Source: Ricinus communis (taxonomy: Eukaryota; Streptophyta; Magnoliopsida; Malpighiales; Euphorbiaceae). From it: a DNA stretch of 64,000 nucleotides. Below are positions 1 to 13,294 of this stretch, in pieces. The notes beneath the pieces were generated by a model. The model had not been told where the DNA came from, ran no database searches, and worked only from the letters and a program-made list of their open reading frames with translations. The position numbers were made by a program, and so were the translations under genes. Positions within the stretch are counted from its first letter, which is position 1. The number at the start of each line of letters is the position of its first letter. The stretch is taken from assembly GCF_019578655.1 (NCBI RefSeq), contig NC_063263.1, positions 19,467,001-19,531,000 on the forward strand, in the 5' to 3' direction.

Positions 1-163
1 GAATGACCAATGTATGAAACGCTATAGTATTTCAACAAAATGCTCATTGCTTTTAGTTTTCCTTGCTAAAAGAATAAAATAGTCAAATCTGGATAATATG
101 AACTCATTACATTCTTCTTTTTGGTACCTTTTTATGGGCAGCTAATTGCCTTCTTCCATGCAG

Positions 164-1140
164 CAATCTGCCCTACCAGACATAGAAGATTTTTCATTTA
201 AAGGGACAAATGGATCTGCCTACTTAAGTAAGCACCCTCTTCGGCAATGTTATTTTTGCATGTATGACTCCAGATTTGTCAAGTCCTTTTTGACACTTGG
301 CCGTACTTAGTACAGGCACTGTTATTTGTTTTTAATAAAATATTTGTCATAGAAATGCTGAGGCTCAATTAATAGAAGGTGAACTTTTATCCATTATGGT
401 TAACCTACTAAAGAAAACTACATATTAAGGAAGGATCATTAAGATGCCTAATAATGAGACACATTAAATTTATGTATTATTAATGCAATGCCTTTACTCG
501 TATGTGGACCGTATTTTTGGGGTAGATAAAGAATACTTATCTTCTTTACTTCTTATTCAAGCTGCATTTGTTATACCATTGGGCTAAGCTTGGATTTAGA
601 ACCCTGATTTTTCTCATGCAAATGGTTCTGCAGGGAAGTCAAAACCCAGTAGAGATGTTCTTCCTGTTGACAATGAAGTTGCTTGTACTATTAGGCCATC
701 AGGTATACAGAAGTGTATGGACTCAAATTGGATAAACTTAAGAAAAAACTAATGGTTTAACTAAATTGTTATAACTGGAGCTCACAACTAATTGCAGCCG
801 AGTCTCGTCTTAGCTAGGCATGAGGTGGTACATATGATTCGGGATGTAGGATTTATGCATGTTACTTTGTGGGGTAACTAAATTATTTTCTTTTATTTTT
901 AAGATGGACCAGATTGAAAATATGTTGTCTGCCTCAAAATATATATTAACCAGATTTGTCTTCTTTTATTATAGAAGTTCTCTTGTCAGACTTTATATCT
1001 ACATCTCTCCGTGGTTCTTTGCATATTAGTATACTATATATACATTTTATTGGCAATCAAATGCAATTTTTTCTAAATGGATGTAGTAGTAATTCAATGA
1101 TAGCACATAGTTAAAGTAGGTGTTTCCGTGCACAAACACC

Positions 1141-1178
<38 letters not shown>

Positions 1179-4100
1179 TCTGTTGCCTTTGCTATTGATA
1201 TAACCAATACATGCCTTGGATTTTATGACATTGTGAGTTACCAAGTGGAGTATGTTCTATGTTACACACAGATCTGATCCAAAGAGGAGGCAAGATGAAA
1301 CGTTTTTGTTGTTGGATAACTAGAGAAATAATTTCTGTTTTATCATGGTGCTTGTTTTTTGAGTTGGGCGTTTTATTTGATATAGATGAACCCCCTGCCA
1401 ATTGGGAGATAGTCCTTGAAGGGATTCGCAAAATGAGGTCTTCAGAAGATGCACCTGTAGATACAATGGGATGCGAGAAAGCTGGAAGTTTTCTTCCTTC
1501 AAAGGTATTATCATCTACAATTTAGCATAGTGAAAGCAGAACAGGGAGACATTAGGTGTTTTCTTTTTCTTCATTCTTCTTTGATAAATAATTTGCCATC
1601 CTTTCCCTTTATAAAAGTCTCTTAGGTTACAGCTTCTTCTATGTTTATATAGTTATAGCATAAAGTTGTTTGTACATTTATAAGTCCCTTTTTGCTGCAA
1701 TAGACTTTAAACTCTTCATTATATGGGGTTACTGATTGCATCTTAGCTTAGAAGCATTTAAAAACCTTGCTAATTCAGTAATAGGGTACATACATGAACT
1801 GTCTTGATGAGTGCCTAGATCTACTGAACTTCTAGAAGTACATTTGCCGAGGGAGGTCTTATAGTCTTGGTTTATTCTTGCTGTTGAGACGCCTCCAAGG
1901 TTGCAGCACTTGCATAATTATTCTGGATGATTTTCCTTATTCAGAAAATCTCCTCATTTGCAGGCTTGCATTATAATGTGTTTGGATTTGGCATATACCT
2001 TCCATAATCATCTGAAGGTCATCTGGAAATAACATAGTGGCTGTGATCATTTGAGGACATAAAAATTAATCTAGTTTGATTTAGGATATGTAATAGGAAA
2101 TATTTCTTCTATTTTGATTGATTAGTAGACTGAAATTTTTTTTTTAAATGGCAATTTTCGCAATTATCATCATTTAACTTGACTTGGATGATTTGAAACA
2201 TGAATATCGCAATTATCAGTTTCTTGACTTATTATGAAGCTCCGGTGCTTTTTCCCTTTTTTGTTTCTACTGAATTTATAATGTCTAAACTTGGTATGAC
2301 TTAATATTCTAATCCTTACATCAAACTTTTTTTTTGTTCCCCTCTTTATTTAGGAAAGAAGATTTGCTGTCTTAGTGTCTTCACTTATGTCAAGCCAAAC
2401 CAAGGATCATGTAACGCATGGCAAGTTCTTACTGATAAGATCTTATTACAAAAATGTTTATTATACAAACTACAAAACGTTATGTTGCTATATGGAATTT
2501 TTATCAGAAGAGTATTTCAAGTTGAAGTTACGATATGTGCTGTGGCAGCAAGATAATTATGTGTATATGGTTACTATCAGTATGTGCTATAAATAAAACT
2601 TATAAAACAGTAAGATTTATGGGACAAGCTGTGACAGGGAACACAGAAATGAAACAAAAAGCTAAATAAACTGATTGTAGAGAACCGAGATCACATACCT
2701 GATTAGCTAGCTGACAGGCAGATAATGTTCACTTTATTCTTCTCGTAAGGAATTTGAGATTAAATATTGAGCTCATAACGAAAGCTTGTTTGTCTATGGA
2801 TGGAGTGAAGATTTGTTTGCATGTAGTTGCATGTCTTGGTCCTTTTCTTTTTGGTTTATTACCCCTCTTATTCAGAAAAGGTCCTCTTGGAGTGCAGGAG
2901 CAGTTCAGCGTCTTCATCAAAATAGTCTACTTACTGCCGATGCCATTGACAAAGCTGATGAAACAACAATCAAGGACTTGATTTACCCAGTAAGTTTTCT
3001 CAGGACACATCAATAAATGAAAAACCGTATACATTCGGCATCCTAATAAATTTAACCATCAGAGGCTTTTCTTGCTTGTCATATGTGCATTTTAAACTTC
3101 TATTGTTATTCTTTTAGGTTGGGTTTTATACAAGAAAAGCAAGTAATTTGAAGAAAATTGCTAAAATTTGTCTCATGAAGTATGACGGAGATATACCTAG
3201 GTCTTTGGAGGACTTGCTATCACTTCCTGGAATAGGTCCTAAGATGGCGCATTTGGTAGGCCCTAATTGCATTGCTTATTATTAATTGTTATCAGATTGT
3301 TGGCTATTTATTTTAAAGTACTTCGGCCTGTGCTTCTTTAGGTCATGAATGTTGCCTGGGATGATGTTCAAGGGATATGTGTAGATACCCATGTGCACCG
3401 CATTTGCAATCGGCTTGGATGGGTGTCTCGGCCAGGTACAGAGCAGGTAAGACCCCTTGCAATATTTGATATGGCATTCCATCAGAAACTAATATAGTTT
3501 TTGCCATTTTTCTTTTCTTCAAGTTGATAGTTTTTGAAATATTCAAATCCTTACTTTATCTTCTCCTTTTATATGCTGTAAAATATGCAGTTTTAAAATG
3601 ATAACTATAAAAGTAAAAGACGGTATAAATGTTGCATGATTTGATTATACGATCAAGCTAAGGTGGTGATAGGAAATCGGTGACCTCGTAACGTGTATGA
3701 ACATATTGATAATTTATCCACCATTTCTGACCTATACAAATCATATGAAAGGAATTTTCATTGAAATACTTTTTCCTAGAGCTATTGTCATCTTACCTGT
3801 GAAATATAAAAATAGACGATAAGTATCTTATGCTGTGATACGAAATGAGTTAAATTAATATTTGATCGAGGAATGTATTTTATAAAAATATGTTGATCGG
3901 AAAACCTAACTATCTGTGTTCTGGGACTGAGTGATTCAAATTTTCTATCATTTTTTTTTCTGTGATTGTGTTTAATAAGGGGCCTTACATCAGTTTGCTT
4001 GTTTTCTTTGGCAGAAGAAAACTTCAAATCCTGAGGAAACAAGAGTGGCTTTACAACTTTGGCTTCCAAAGGAAGAATGGGTCCCAATAAACCCTCTTCT

Positions 4101-4377
4101 GGTATGTGTTAGCTCATATATCCAAGCATGAAGACACATAACATTACTCTATCAATAAATGCAGTTTTGCAAAGCTGTAATACAAATAAATATGCATGTA
4201 ACTTAAGGTCCTACGTTGCTTGCGAATAAACAGGTTGGATTTGGGCAGACTATTTGTACTCCACTCAGGCCTCGCTGTGGAATGTGCAGCATAACTGAGT
4301 TCTGCCCATCTGCATTTAAGGAGACCTCAAGTCCGGCATCCAAGATGAAGAAGTCTGGTTTGAGCAGGAAGCGATAA
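164..4377 (+). CDS. NTH1: Endonuclease III homologue, bifunctional DNA glycosylase/AP lyase (3' part; gene starts before the window)
   Basis: Base-excision repair enzyme that removes oxidised pyrimidines and cuts at abasic sites; plant homologues act in nucleus and chloroplast. Exons I can join in frame: 164-227, 634-702, 1386-1504, 2354-2420, 2898-2989, 3118-3255, 3342-3446, 4015-4101 and 4234-4377 (TAA stop). Visible signatures are the family motif [12 protein letters not shown], the [12 protein letters not shown] helix, the helix-hairpin-helix [11 protein letters not shown] with the catalytic Lys, [14 protein letters not shown] with the catalytic Asp, and a C-terminal [4Fe-4S] ligand set C-x6-C-x2-C-x5-C ([17 protein letters not shown]). 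The protein ends in a basic tail. The N-terminal exon(s), including any transit peptide, lie outside the window, and the phase of the first listed exon is assumed. The intron after 2420 has a GC donor. The gene converges on the FTA gene downstream. Family identity is very secure; exact 5' exon borders are less so. Confidence 0.93.
2421..2897 (+). other. NTH1: GC-AG intron of NTH1
   Basis: The exon ending at 2420 is followed by GCAAGT rather than GTAAGT. Joining 2420 to 2898 restores the conserved reading ...DHVTHG|AVQRL... without a gap. GCAAGT is the usual consensus of the minor class of GC-AG introns handled by the major spliceosome. Confidence 0.8.
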
Positions 4378-5309
4378 ATGGACATTAATTTCTGGGAAGG
4401 AACTTGGTTTGGTACTCATTTAATCCTTTGGTTTTTGTCGCGTATTAACTTTAATGGCAAATACAGTATAGTTTATGGTGTTTCACCCCAAAATCTGTAT
4501 CGTAGATTATTTATTCAGCATTAAAGACAAGATGACTTCCCTGAAAGAAGCAGTGGTTATGGAATTTTTCATTTTGGTAAATATGGCAATTTCTTCCTTC
4601 TTTGAAGGGCTGCCTTGTACATGTCAAATTAGGTTTTGTAGGGTGTAACTGAACAAAAACTATCAAGTGATGGTGATAGTATAAAATAGCAACTTTTTTT
4701 TTCCTTCCATTTTTCGAAAATTAAATAGAATTTCCTGATGATAGCTACACATGGAAGTTATTCATATATTTATATTATGTTGCTACCAGAAATTCTGCAC
4801 TTCCTCGCAGCCATTAGCAGCCAATTTTTCATTTGAAACTATTGCTTTGCTTGTATGCATCTGGAGTTTTATTTCTGTCATATTTCCATGGAAAAAACTT
4901 CTACTGTTAGTACAAATCTTTTAGAAGCTGGTAGATTCCATTGCACTGATGACAAATACATGACACTGCTTCATAAAATTAGCACAGATTTAATAACAAA
5001 TTCATGCTTATTCAACCTGCATTACTGACTATCAAATCAAATTCATAAAAGAAAACATTGATACTAGCATTAGGTATATCTCAATATCCAAATATAACAA
5101 ATAAATAAATAATAAAAGCGAAAACAACATTGATATCGGTATGGAGGTTTACTCAATCTCAAAATATCATGTTCTACAGTGAATTTGACAGGACTGAATG
5201 CAGATCCTTAACAAAGAGAAACTAAATTGGGGTTTCATACTAATACAAATTACAGGAATTATGTGTTAGAAACCATTCAGCCACAGATAATGCTCAATTG
5301 AGTAATCAA
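4378..5309. other. Convergent intergenic spacer NTH1/FTA
   Basis: AT-rich DNA between the two convergent stop codons. It must hold both 3' UTRs and poly(A) regions. I see no ORF, RNA gene or repeat of note in it. Confidence 0.6.
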
Positions 5310-7655
5310 TTAGGCCAACACAGGCAGCTTACTCTTTCGCCAGATCCAATAGTTAGCTCTCATTGGATCCACATGCTCCAACAGAGAACATACAGCCTTT
5401 GCCAAGTCTGGTTCTGGTGGATCACAGTTTGATGTCCTCAATGCATCAACTGAGTCTCTTATCTCTTGGTTTGCTTGAAAACCATGGCAGAGGAGATCCA
5501 AAAGCATGCTAAGAGCAAATATATGGTTGGTTTTGGCACTCAAAACCTTGAGGCATACAGAAGAGACTTGAGGATCATTAATCCAAGATTGCGTGTCACC
5601 TTGGTAAAGGCCTCGAAGATATCGCCATGGGCTCTCATTCTCAGGGTTAGCTAAAATGGCCTCAACTGTGAACTTCATTTCAGACTCTCTCACGGCCTTC
5701 AGGCCTCCCAATAAGGGAGATCTAGTTATAATAAAATATCTCTGTTACAAGACCCAGAAAATTAAACACAAATTTCTTAGCCCAAAATGGAAATGAAAAG
5801 ATATATTTGATGTAGGGTGCAGGAAATGCATAATAGCTGCAGTGTGCATGTACTGGGAATCATTCCTTAGACATTTGTTGAATGCAAAAGGAAAAAGTAA
5901 TAAGTTAAATATGTGGCATACAAAATTAAGATGTAACAAGAACATATTATTGTTGTATTTCTGCAATTAATATATAAAAAGTATTTCCTAAAATGTCTTA
6001 TTCTTACCTGATTCCAAGCAGAGTTGTTAAAAACATCATGCTCAAGGAGCTGCCGACAATAATCAAGTTCATCTTCCCATCCTCCCAGAGCCTGCAGTAC
6101 CCACTGCACAAAGAGAGAGGAATTGCAAAAACTCATTCTAACACTTTAACACCTGATTAAAAGAAAGCAAAGAAGCAAAGAATAAAGAAACGAAAAAGAA
6201 TAAAGAAACGAAATTCTGAAAGTTTCAGATAGAAGAGAATAGTGGCATGCATTCCACATATAGGGGATAATAGAGGAAGAACAAACTTGTCGGTGGGACC
6301 AGGCATGATAATTTTTAGCATCAAGGGAAAGAATCTTCCTGGTAAACTGAAGTTCCTTAGCTGCAGCATCAGTCCCTAATTTCTCAGCAACCCACCGCCT
6401 ATGATGCCTACAAAACATCTAGCATTAGGATCAACATTCAGTACCGGTATATTAATGATTAAAACTAGAACAAGCTTAAGAGTTGACTAAACTAAATCAA
6501 AGCTTCATTTGGCTTTTAAAAATGGCATGGGTTAGAGAAAAAGGAACAACATGAGATCAAAATGTTCCAGTGGATATTTACCTACAAAAGTAAATATGAA
6601 TCACCATTCCATCAGCTACCAATTAAACGAGTAGACTTTAGGGAAAAAAATATTATTCTTACATACTTAAACAGAAGAATGGTAGTAAACTTAATGTTTA
6701 GGCCACCGATTCTAAGTCCATATTTCACAAAAGCCATCTAACTCACCGGAAAGCTCACACACACATCAACCATCACTAAGTAACCTTACCATTTGTGCTC
6801 AAGAACCTCCGCAAAAGAAACACACACATAGAACTATCTAAAGCACAACAATAAGTTAGGAAGTAGCTAAAATTTGCTCCCATTTTTGTCAAACAAACAT
6901 TGAACTCTAGTAAAAAGCAATGAAAGGACGCATATAGAAAAATTAATGAAAACAACTCTCATGCCAAATAGGCATCATCTTTGAATATCATACTCAAGTT
7001 TATGATAGTAGTTTCAAATCCTAAAAGGAGTTCTTAAATAAAACAAACAAAAAGGAGCTACCTTGATCAATAATTCACCAGCCAACTGCATAAAATATTC
7101 AATTTTTACTTTATCTATAATAATAAAAAATTGACTTCTTAACAGTCAACATAGCAAACTAATAATTGTAAAAGCATAATCTCCTCACCATATCTGATAA
7201 TTTTTGGTATTTTTCTTAGCAACTCGTTCAATATAATCAAGCTCTTCATACAACTCCGCATTCAATGCCTCAAGCACTAACCGCCTGAAATGCCAAACCT
7301 ATTCACAAATAAACATAGAAAAAAATCAATCCAATTCTGTTCAGTTTAGTAGTTGAATATGTAAAGGAAAAAAAAAAGAACAAATAGAAAACCAAAAGGG
7401 TAAGTAAGTTACAGTGTAATTTCCGGGATTAAGGAGGATAACCAAGTGGGTAAGTTGGAGAGCTCGTGGGGATCGCTCATCAGAGAGATAAATAGCTCGA
7501 AAGTAGTTCATTGTCTCTTCAAACTCAGGCTTGTATGCGATGGGAACAACTGGGTTTGGACCATCGTCTTGCTGTACTGGAATTACATCTGACCACTCCG
7601 GTCTCTGGCTCAGTGGCACCGTCTCTTCCGGCCGCAAGTCGTCATCGGAGTCCAT
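5310..7655 (-). CDS. FTA: Protein farnesyltransferase / geranylgeranyltransferase type-1 alpha subunit
   Basis: Shared alpha subunit of the cytosolic heterodimers that attach farnesyl (with FTB) or geranylgeranyl (with the GGT-I beta subunit) to CaaX proteins; the Arabidopsis gene is PLURIPETALA. Five exons on the minus strand join in frame: 7655-7413, 7298-7189, 6407-6287, 6103-6008 and 5741-5310, giving 333 residues, close to the usual plant length. PPTA-type helical repeats with the W-x-x-R pattern are visible: VWHFRRLVL (about residues 82-90), IWHHRRWV (117-124), AWSHRQWVL (153-161), SAWNQRYF (about 186-193) and WRYLRGLY near 225. The start ATG at 7655 opens an acidic N-terminus ([11 protein letters not shown]). 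All splice sites are GT-AG. The promoter lies between here and the pararetrovirus insert upstream. Identity is secure. Confidence 0.95.
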
Positions 7656-8289
7656 CTCTTTGCTCTACTCTGGATCAGCAAGATTGAGCTATATTCGAGT
7701 GTGTATTCATTAGTATAAGCTATAAATATGAAAGTAGAATGGGGATTTAAGTTTCTTTTCTTTTCTTTTCTTTTTTCTGAAAGGATGTTAAAAGGAAACA
7801 CTTGTAATTCACAAAAACATAAATAATTTTTCTATTTTATTAAAATTCATTCAATCAAAATTGTACAATTTTTATTAGCAAATTGGAGAAACAACACTTA
7901 CTTTGATTTGTTGATTAAAACTTTAAAAATAAAGATCAGATTCATATTTTTATTCATAAGATTTATTTTTAAAACAAGTCAAATTTAAACAAGAGTATAA
8001 TTATTTATATTCTAGTGGTTTTAGCATTAATAAGATGTATTTAACATATTTATTTATTTATTCTTAGCATATAAAATTTAAGTTGTTATATAATTTTATA
8101 TTCTTTATACATCAATTTACATTGTTTGTGAAATAGTATTTTATTATATTATTTCTAATTATATATATTAAAACTTTATATTATATGAATTACTTACTTT
8201 GTTTTTTATTATATTAAAATTTGAGTATAGTAATTCTATATATTAATTAATAAATTAAAACGAGAAGAGGAGGTTGTCTAGAAAATTAT
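7656..8289. other. FTA upstream region and left flank of the pararetrovirus insert
   Basis: Contains the FTA 5' UTR and promoter (minus strand), with a pyrimidine tract of CTTTT repeats at about 7751-7776, then about 450 bp of strongly AT-rich DNA. I found no ORF or clear target-site duplication for the viral insert. Confidence 0.5.
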
Positions 8290-8305
8290 TTTGGTTTAGG
8301 TTAAA

Positions 8306-9340
8306 ATGAATTTAGAACCTTTCTTCTGTAGATCTTCTTCTTTCTCAAATTCTTCTGCCTCTGAATCATCGAGGTACAAAGGTCTAGTAAATAGTGAAGA
8401 AATCACTATTGAAGATTTTTCAAAGCATATTGACGATTGGGAAATACCCAAAGTCCAAAAGAAACAAATTTATAAGTTTTCAAAGTTTCCTCTCTTCAAA
8501 ACTGATTTTACAATCAAGACTGAAGAAAGAGATATCCAAATTTCAAAGCCTTTTGAAGAGATTTATCTCTTAAATCCAAAGACCCTCAAAAAGCATATGG
8601 AAAAGGATTATAAGTATATCCACATAGGTCTAGTCCAGGTAGGTAATAAGCCCCTTACCAGAGAAGGTCTAGATACTTCCATATTAGCCGTCCTTAGGGA
8701 TGCTAGGTTTACAAATTTCTATGATTCCCTGTTAGGTACTGTTGAGTCGAGCCTCAATAAAGGACCTATTTCTTTCAATTGTTTTCCAAATATCACGATT
8801 TCTTTAAACGATAAAAATGTTTTAAAGAGCATCGTTCTTCAAATCAAAACTCACAATTACAAAATTCTTGAAGGATCTATTCCGATAGCATTAATTTTTA
8901 AAATTCATTACAAAGCTATGATTTCTGCCTTTGGTTCCAAACACAAGCTTCACTCACCAAAAGGAGAAACACTGTTCCTACAAACAGATCTATCCAAATC
9001 CCACGCAACTATTCCAAAAACCATTCAATGGAAAGACATTACACTTCCAGAAGAATGGATCCTTGAAGGTGCAACCCAATCTACTTCTCCAAAGCAAACA
9101 GAACCAAACACAAACCTTAAACACATAGCCCAATATCCAGATGGAAAGGTAAAGATCACATTCAACAGAAAGTCAACTTCCTCTAGATTTTCTGATGATG
9201 GTTCTTCAACCTCGACCATAGATATTGGAAGGGTATCCAAAATAACTTCTGTTATCTATGCTCCTTACAAAGAACCAATTCCATCTCAAACTCAACCCAG
9301 ATTTTCAACATCTGATGTTCCAAATACACTTGAATGTTGA
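8306..9340 (+). pseudogene. Pararetrovirus ORF1 N-terminal part: movement protein (30K superfamily)
   Basis: First 344 codons of viral ORF1, starting at the ATG at 8306. The stretch around TREGLDTSILAVLRDARFTN and the following segment with FPNITISL look like the core of caulimovirid cell-to-cell movement proteins of the 30K superfamily, which modify plasmodesmata. After about residue 250 the protein becomes Ser/Thr/Pro-rich. An in-frame TGA at 9338-9340 ends the open stretch, but the same frame continues beyond it into the capsid region. That is why I read the two as one former polyprotein rather than separate genes. The ATG and N-terminal reading are intact. Confidence 0.75.
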
Positions 9341-12300
9341 TTACCAAAGCAATATCCCGGACCGGTTTACAGCGATCCAAAGAAAGATAACGAAGATATG
9401 GAGATAACCTCTACCCCATCTTCACCATCACCATCAGCCATAACCCAAAACCTTGAAGCAGAGATCAACATGATTTCAAAAGAGTTTGAAATTGACAAAA
9501 GACTCTTGCATGAAGATTTCTATTCAAAGAAAAACCATCTTAAAAACTTTGGTTTTTAAGAATTTTTAAAAGAAAAAGATAGTATTCAGGAAAAATACTA
9601 TCAATTTTGCATTCAAAACAAAGCCCAAATCAAATTTTTTGATTGGTTTCAAATTTACTGCAAAGAAAATGGCATCCTTTATCCCTTTAAGGATAAGTCC
9701 ATTAGTCTTGTCACAGTAAGGAACAAAGCCCCTGAGTGGAAGGTAGGAGAAAACCTAACTGTCCAGTCTGAACATCCTCCCCTTAGGAAGATAACCATTC
9801 CTTATGGAGAGAGTGAGATAGAGGCAACACCTTACAAACTGGTAGGCGAAGACCTTGAAAAGAATGTCAAGAATATTGTTCAACAGAACAATTATTCGAA
9901 CACCTGCACAAACACTATAGGAAAGCAACTGGTTAGAATAGAAAACCAGATTCAAAGGCCCCCTGTAGTGGTGACATCTCCAATCCCCAGTACTAGTCAA
10001 CCAAAAGAGTCGAACCAGTCAGAGAAGCTTAAAAACCCAGTTTTTAAGCCATATCAGCTTACAAAGCCAAGCCAAGACCATTTCCAAAAGCAAACTGAGT
10101 TTGCCAAAGCGATCAGGAGAACAAATTTAAGTAGATTAGCAACCTCTGAGTCATCCAAAAACCTAGTACTAGATACTCCTCAAAGCAGTAGGAATATCAG
10201 TGCTATAGGACAAGCCCAAAGCGATGAGTCTAACGATTCAGAGCTTGAAAGGCCCATTCCAAAACCCTTCAATATCAACAGATTGGGAATCCAAGCCCCT
10301 AGATTGACCTGGAATACTCCTAGGAGTACTGCTCCAGATCTAGGAATTGAGAACAGGAACAACATCCTAACCCGATCTAGATTCAATGCCTCCTCCGTCT
10401 ATGAATGGAATATAGATGGAATGTCCGAGTACAACATCCTTGGTCTCTTGCAACAGGATGACCATGGCGTACCAATGCCTACAAAACCCAAAGTGGTACC
10501 TTCGATAGAGCCATTCTTTGAGCTCCCCGATACTGGATTTTCCGGCCAATTAAAAGGATGGTGGGATTATCATCTCACTCAAGCACAAAGAACTCCAAAT
10601 CCTAGGTGCTATCCAAACCACGGTGAAGGAACTCCCATTCTAGATGAAATAGGAAATCTGATTGAGAATGCAGTGTCAACTCTAATCCTCACTATTTCCC
10701 TTCATTTCATAGGAGACCCTTCTCTGCTCAAAGACAAAAATGTCGAGCTCCTTAGCAACCTTACCTGTAAGAAGCTTAGCAATTTCCAAAGTTACAAAGA
10801 CACTTTCCTAACCAGAGTCATGCTTAGGGAAGATTCTAGCCAACCTTTCTGGAAAGAAAAGTTCTTAGCCGGTTTACCTAAGATTTTAGGTGAAAGAGTT
10901 AGGAATACCATAAGAGAAGCCCATAACGGTCAAATCCCTTATGATTTCTACACTTATGATGAGTTAGTTAGCCTAACCCAGAAAGAAGGTTTAAAGATTT
11001 GTCATGACCTTAAGCTTCAAAGACAGCTCAAATGGGAAATGAAAAAGACTAGGCAGGAACTAGGTAGTTTCTGTAACCAGTTTGAGTATAACCCAATAGA
11101 GCCCGTGTCTAGTTGCAAAGGGAAATGCAAAGTTGATTCTTATTTAAAGTCTTTCAAAAAGAAGCGATTTTTCAAATATAGAAAGCCTTCTAAAAGCAAG
11201 GAGAATTTCTATAAAAAACCATCTTCTTCCAAATTTCATTCTAAATTTCCAAAGAAAGATTCTAAAAAAGATTTTTCAAAAATTACATGCTTTAAATGTG
11301 GTAAGAAAGGCCATACTTCGAAGTATTGTAAGTTTTCCAAAAGACTTCTTGAGCTTCAAATAGAAGAAGAAGTTTTGCAAAAGATTTCTGCTCTTCTAGT
11401 TGATTCATCTGAATTAGAGTTCTCAAACAGTGAGGAAGAATTTCAAATTGATGAAATCAAAACCTCAACTGATTGTTCTAAGACAGATTCAGAATGCTCT
11501 TCAAAGAACATTAATATGCTCACTAGGCAACAAGAAGCTCTTCTTGAGGCTGTAAAGCATATTAGTGATCCTCTTATTCAAAAGCAGGTTTTAAAAGAGA
11601 TTTTAAAAACTGAATCTCTCGTTCCTTCTTCTAGTAAGAATACTTATGATCTTACTATGATTTTGGACAAAGGGAAGAAGTTGAAAAACCCTCTTCCTAC
11701 TGTTCAGGAACTCCAGAAGGAGATTAAAACCATCAAAACAGAACTCAAAGAGTTGAAAGAAAAACAACAAAATGATTCTGTTTTGCTTCAAAGCCTGATC
11801 CTCAAACAGAATAGTGATTCTGATTCTGATGAGGAAAATGATTTTCAAAACCTTGAAGTTTCTGAAAATGTTCTTGAAAACTTTATCAATGTTTTAAAGA
11901 AAATTACTTCAAGAAAATATTTGATTCAAATAAAGCTTGTTTTCCCTGGTGATTTCCAGATAGAAACCATCGCGTTGTTTGATACAGGAGCAGACCTCAA
12001 TTGTATCAACTGCGAACTGGTTCCTAAGAGGTTTCATCAAGAAACCAAAGAAAGGCTGACTTCAGCCAATTCTTCAAAGATTAAGATTGCTGGTAAAACT
12101 GAAGCCGCAATTCTTAATAATAATATTGCTTTAAAGAATATTTTTATTCTTACAAAGGATCTTCAGCAAACTGTTATCTTAGGGACTCCGTTTATCAATT
12201 TGATAACTCCCTTTAAAGTGACAACTGCTAGTATCATTTTCAAAGCTAAAGATTCAAAGATTGTTTTTCCTTTTATAGAAAAACCAAAAAAGAGAAATTT

Positions 12301-13294
12301 GAATCTTATCAAAGCACATTCCATTTACAATTTTGAAATCAATGTTTTGATCAAAGGTAAACAAACCCATCTTTCTCATCTTCAACAAGATGTGGGTTTG
12401 AAGAAAATCCTAGATCAACTGCAAAATGATTTTATTCAAAGAAAAATTTCTGATTTTCAAATGAAGATTGAGAATGAACTTTGTTCTGATCTTCCAAATG
12501 CTTTTTGGAATCGAAAGCAACATATGGTAGATTTGCCATATGAAAACGATTTTTCAGATAAGCAAATCCCTACTAAAGCCAGACCCATTCAGATGAATGA
12601 GTCTTTAGAAAGCCATTGCAGATTAGAGATTAAAGATCTTGAGTCTAAAGGTTTAATTTCAAAGTCTAGATCACCTTGGTCTTGTGCAGCTTTCTATGTC
12701 AATAAGAATAGCGAGATAGAAAGAGGAACTCCTAGGCTAGTGATCAACTACAAACCCTTGAACAAAGCTCTTAAGTGGATTAGGTATCCTATTCCAAATA
12801 AGAAAGATCTTTTACAAAAACTGCATTCTGCATTCATCTTTTCAAAGTTTGACATGAAATCAGGATTTTGGCAAATCCAGATTGATCCAAAAGATCGTTA
12901 CAAAACGGCATTTACAGTCCCATTCGGCCAATATGAGTGGAATGTGATGCCTTTTGGATTAAAAAATACCCCTTCTGAATTTCAGAAAATCATGAATGAC
13001 ATTTTTAATCCCTTTTCAAAGTTCTGCATTGTCTACATAGATGATGTTTTAATCTTTTCAAAATCCATTAAACAGCATTTTAAACACCTAGAAATATTTT
13101 TCTATGTTGTTAAGAAAAATGGTTTAGTGGTTTCAAAGTCTAAGATATCTCTTTTTCAAACGAAAATTAGATTTCTTGGTCATTACATCTCTCGGGGTAC
13201 AATTACTCCAATTGAGAGATCCCTTGCATTCACTTCAAAGTTTCCAGATAAAATTTTGGAAAAACCCAGCTTCAAACATTTCTTAGTAGTTTAA
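9341..13294 (+). pseudogene. Pararetrovirus ORF1 middle: capsid/zinc knuckle, aspartic protease, reverse transcriptase
   Basis: Same frame as the movement-protein segment, with an internal TAA at 9557-9559; the long uninterrupted part is 9968-13294. In order it holds a Pro/Ser/Asn-rich capsid-like region, a Lys-rich stretch and a CCHC zinc knuckle (C-x2-C-x4-H-x4-C, CFKCGKKGHTSKYC) at 11,288-11,329. An acidic linker and coiled-coil-like segment follow. Next come the aspartic protease active site DTGAD at 11,981-11,995 and the reverse transcriptase, with the catalytic YIDD at 13,034-13,045 and a preceding MPFGLKN motif. The frame is lost just before 13,294: the downstream conserved sequence continues in another frame, so the terminal TAA is a frameshift artefact. 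Host-derived genes never show this domain set with a movement protein. Confidence 0.88.

Noticed and set aside
787..830. Extra NTH1 exon after the acceptor-like TTGCAG at 791-796
   Set aside because: The only frame in phase runs into TAG within seven codons and no donor fits.
1272..1301. A 30-bp micro-exon of NTH1 between exons 634-702 and 1386-1504
   Set aside because: It is in phase, but its donor (AAAC|GTTTTT) is weak, and skipping it also keeps the frame and gives a natural reading ([10 protein letters not shown]).
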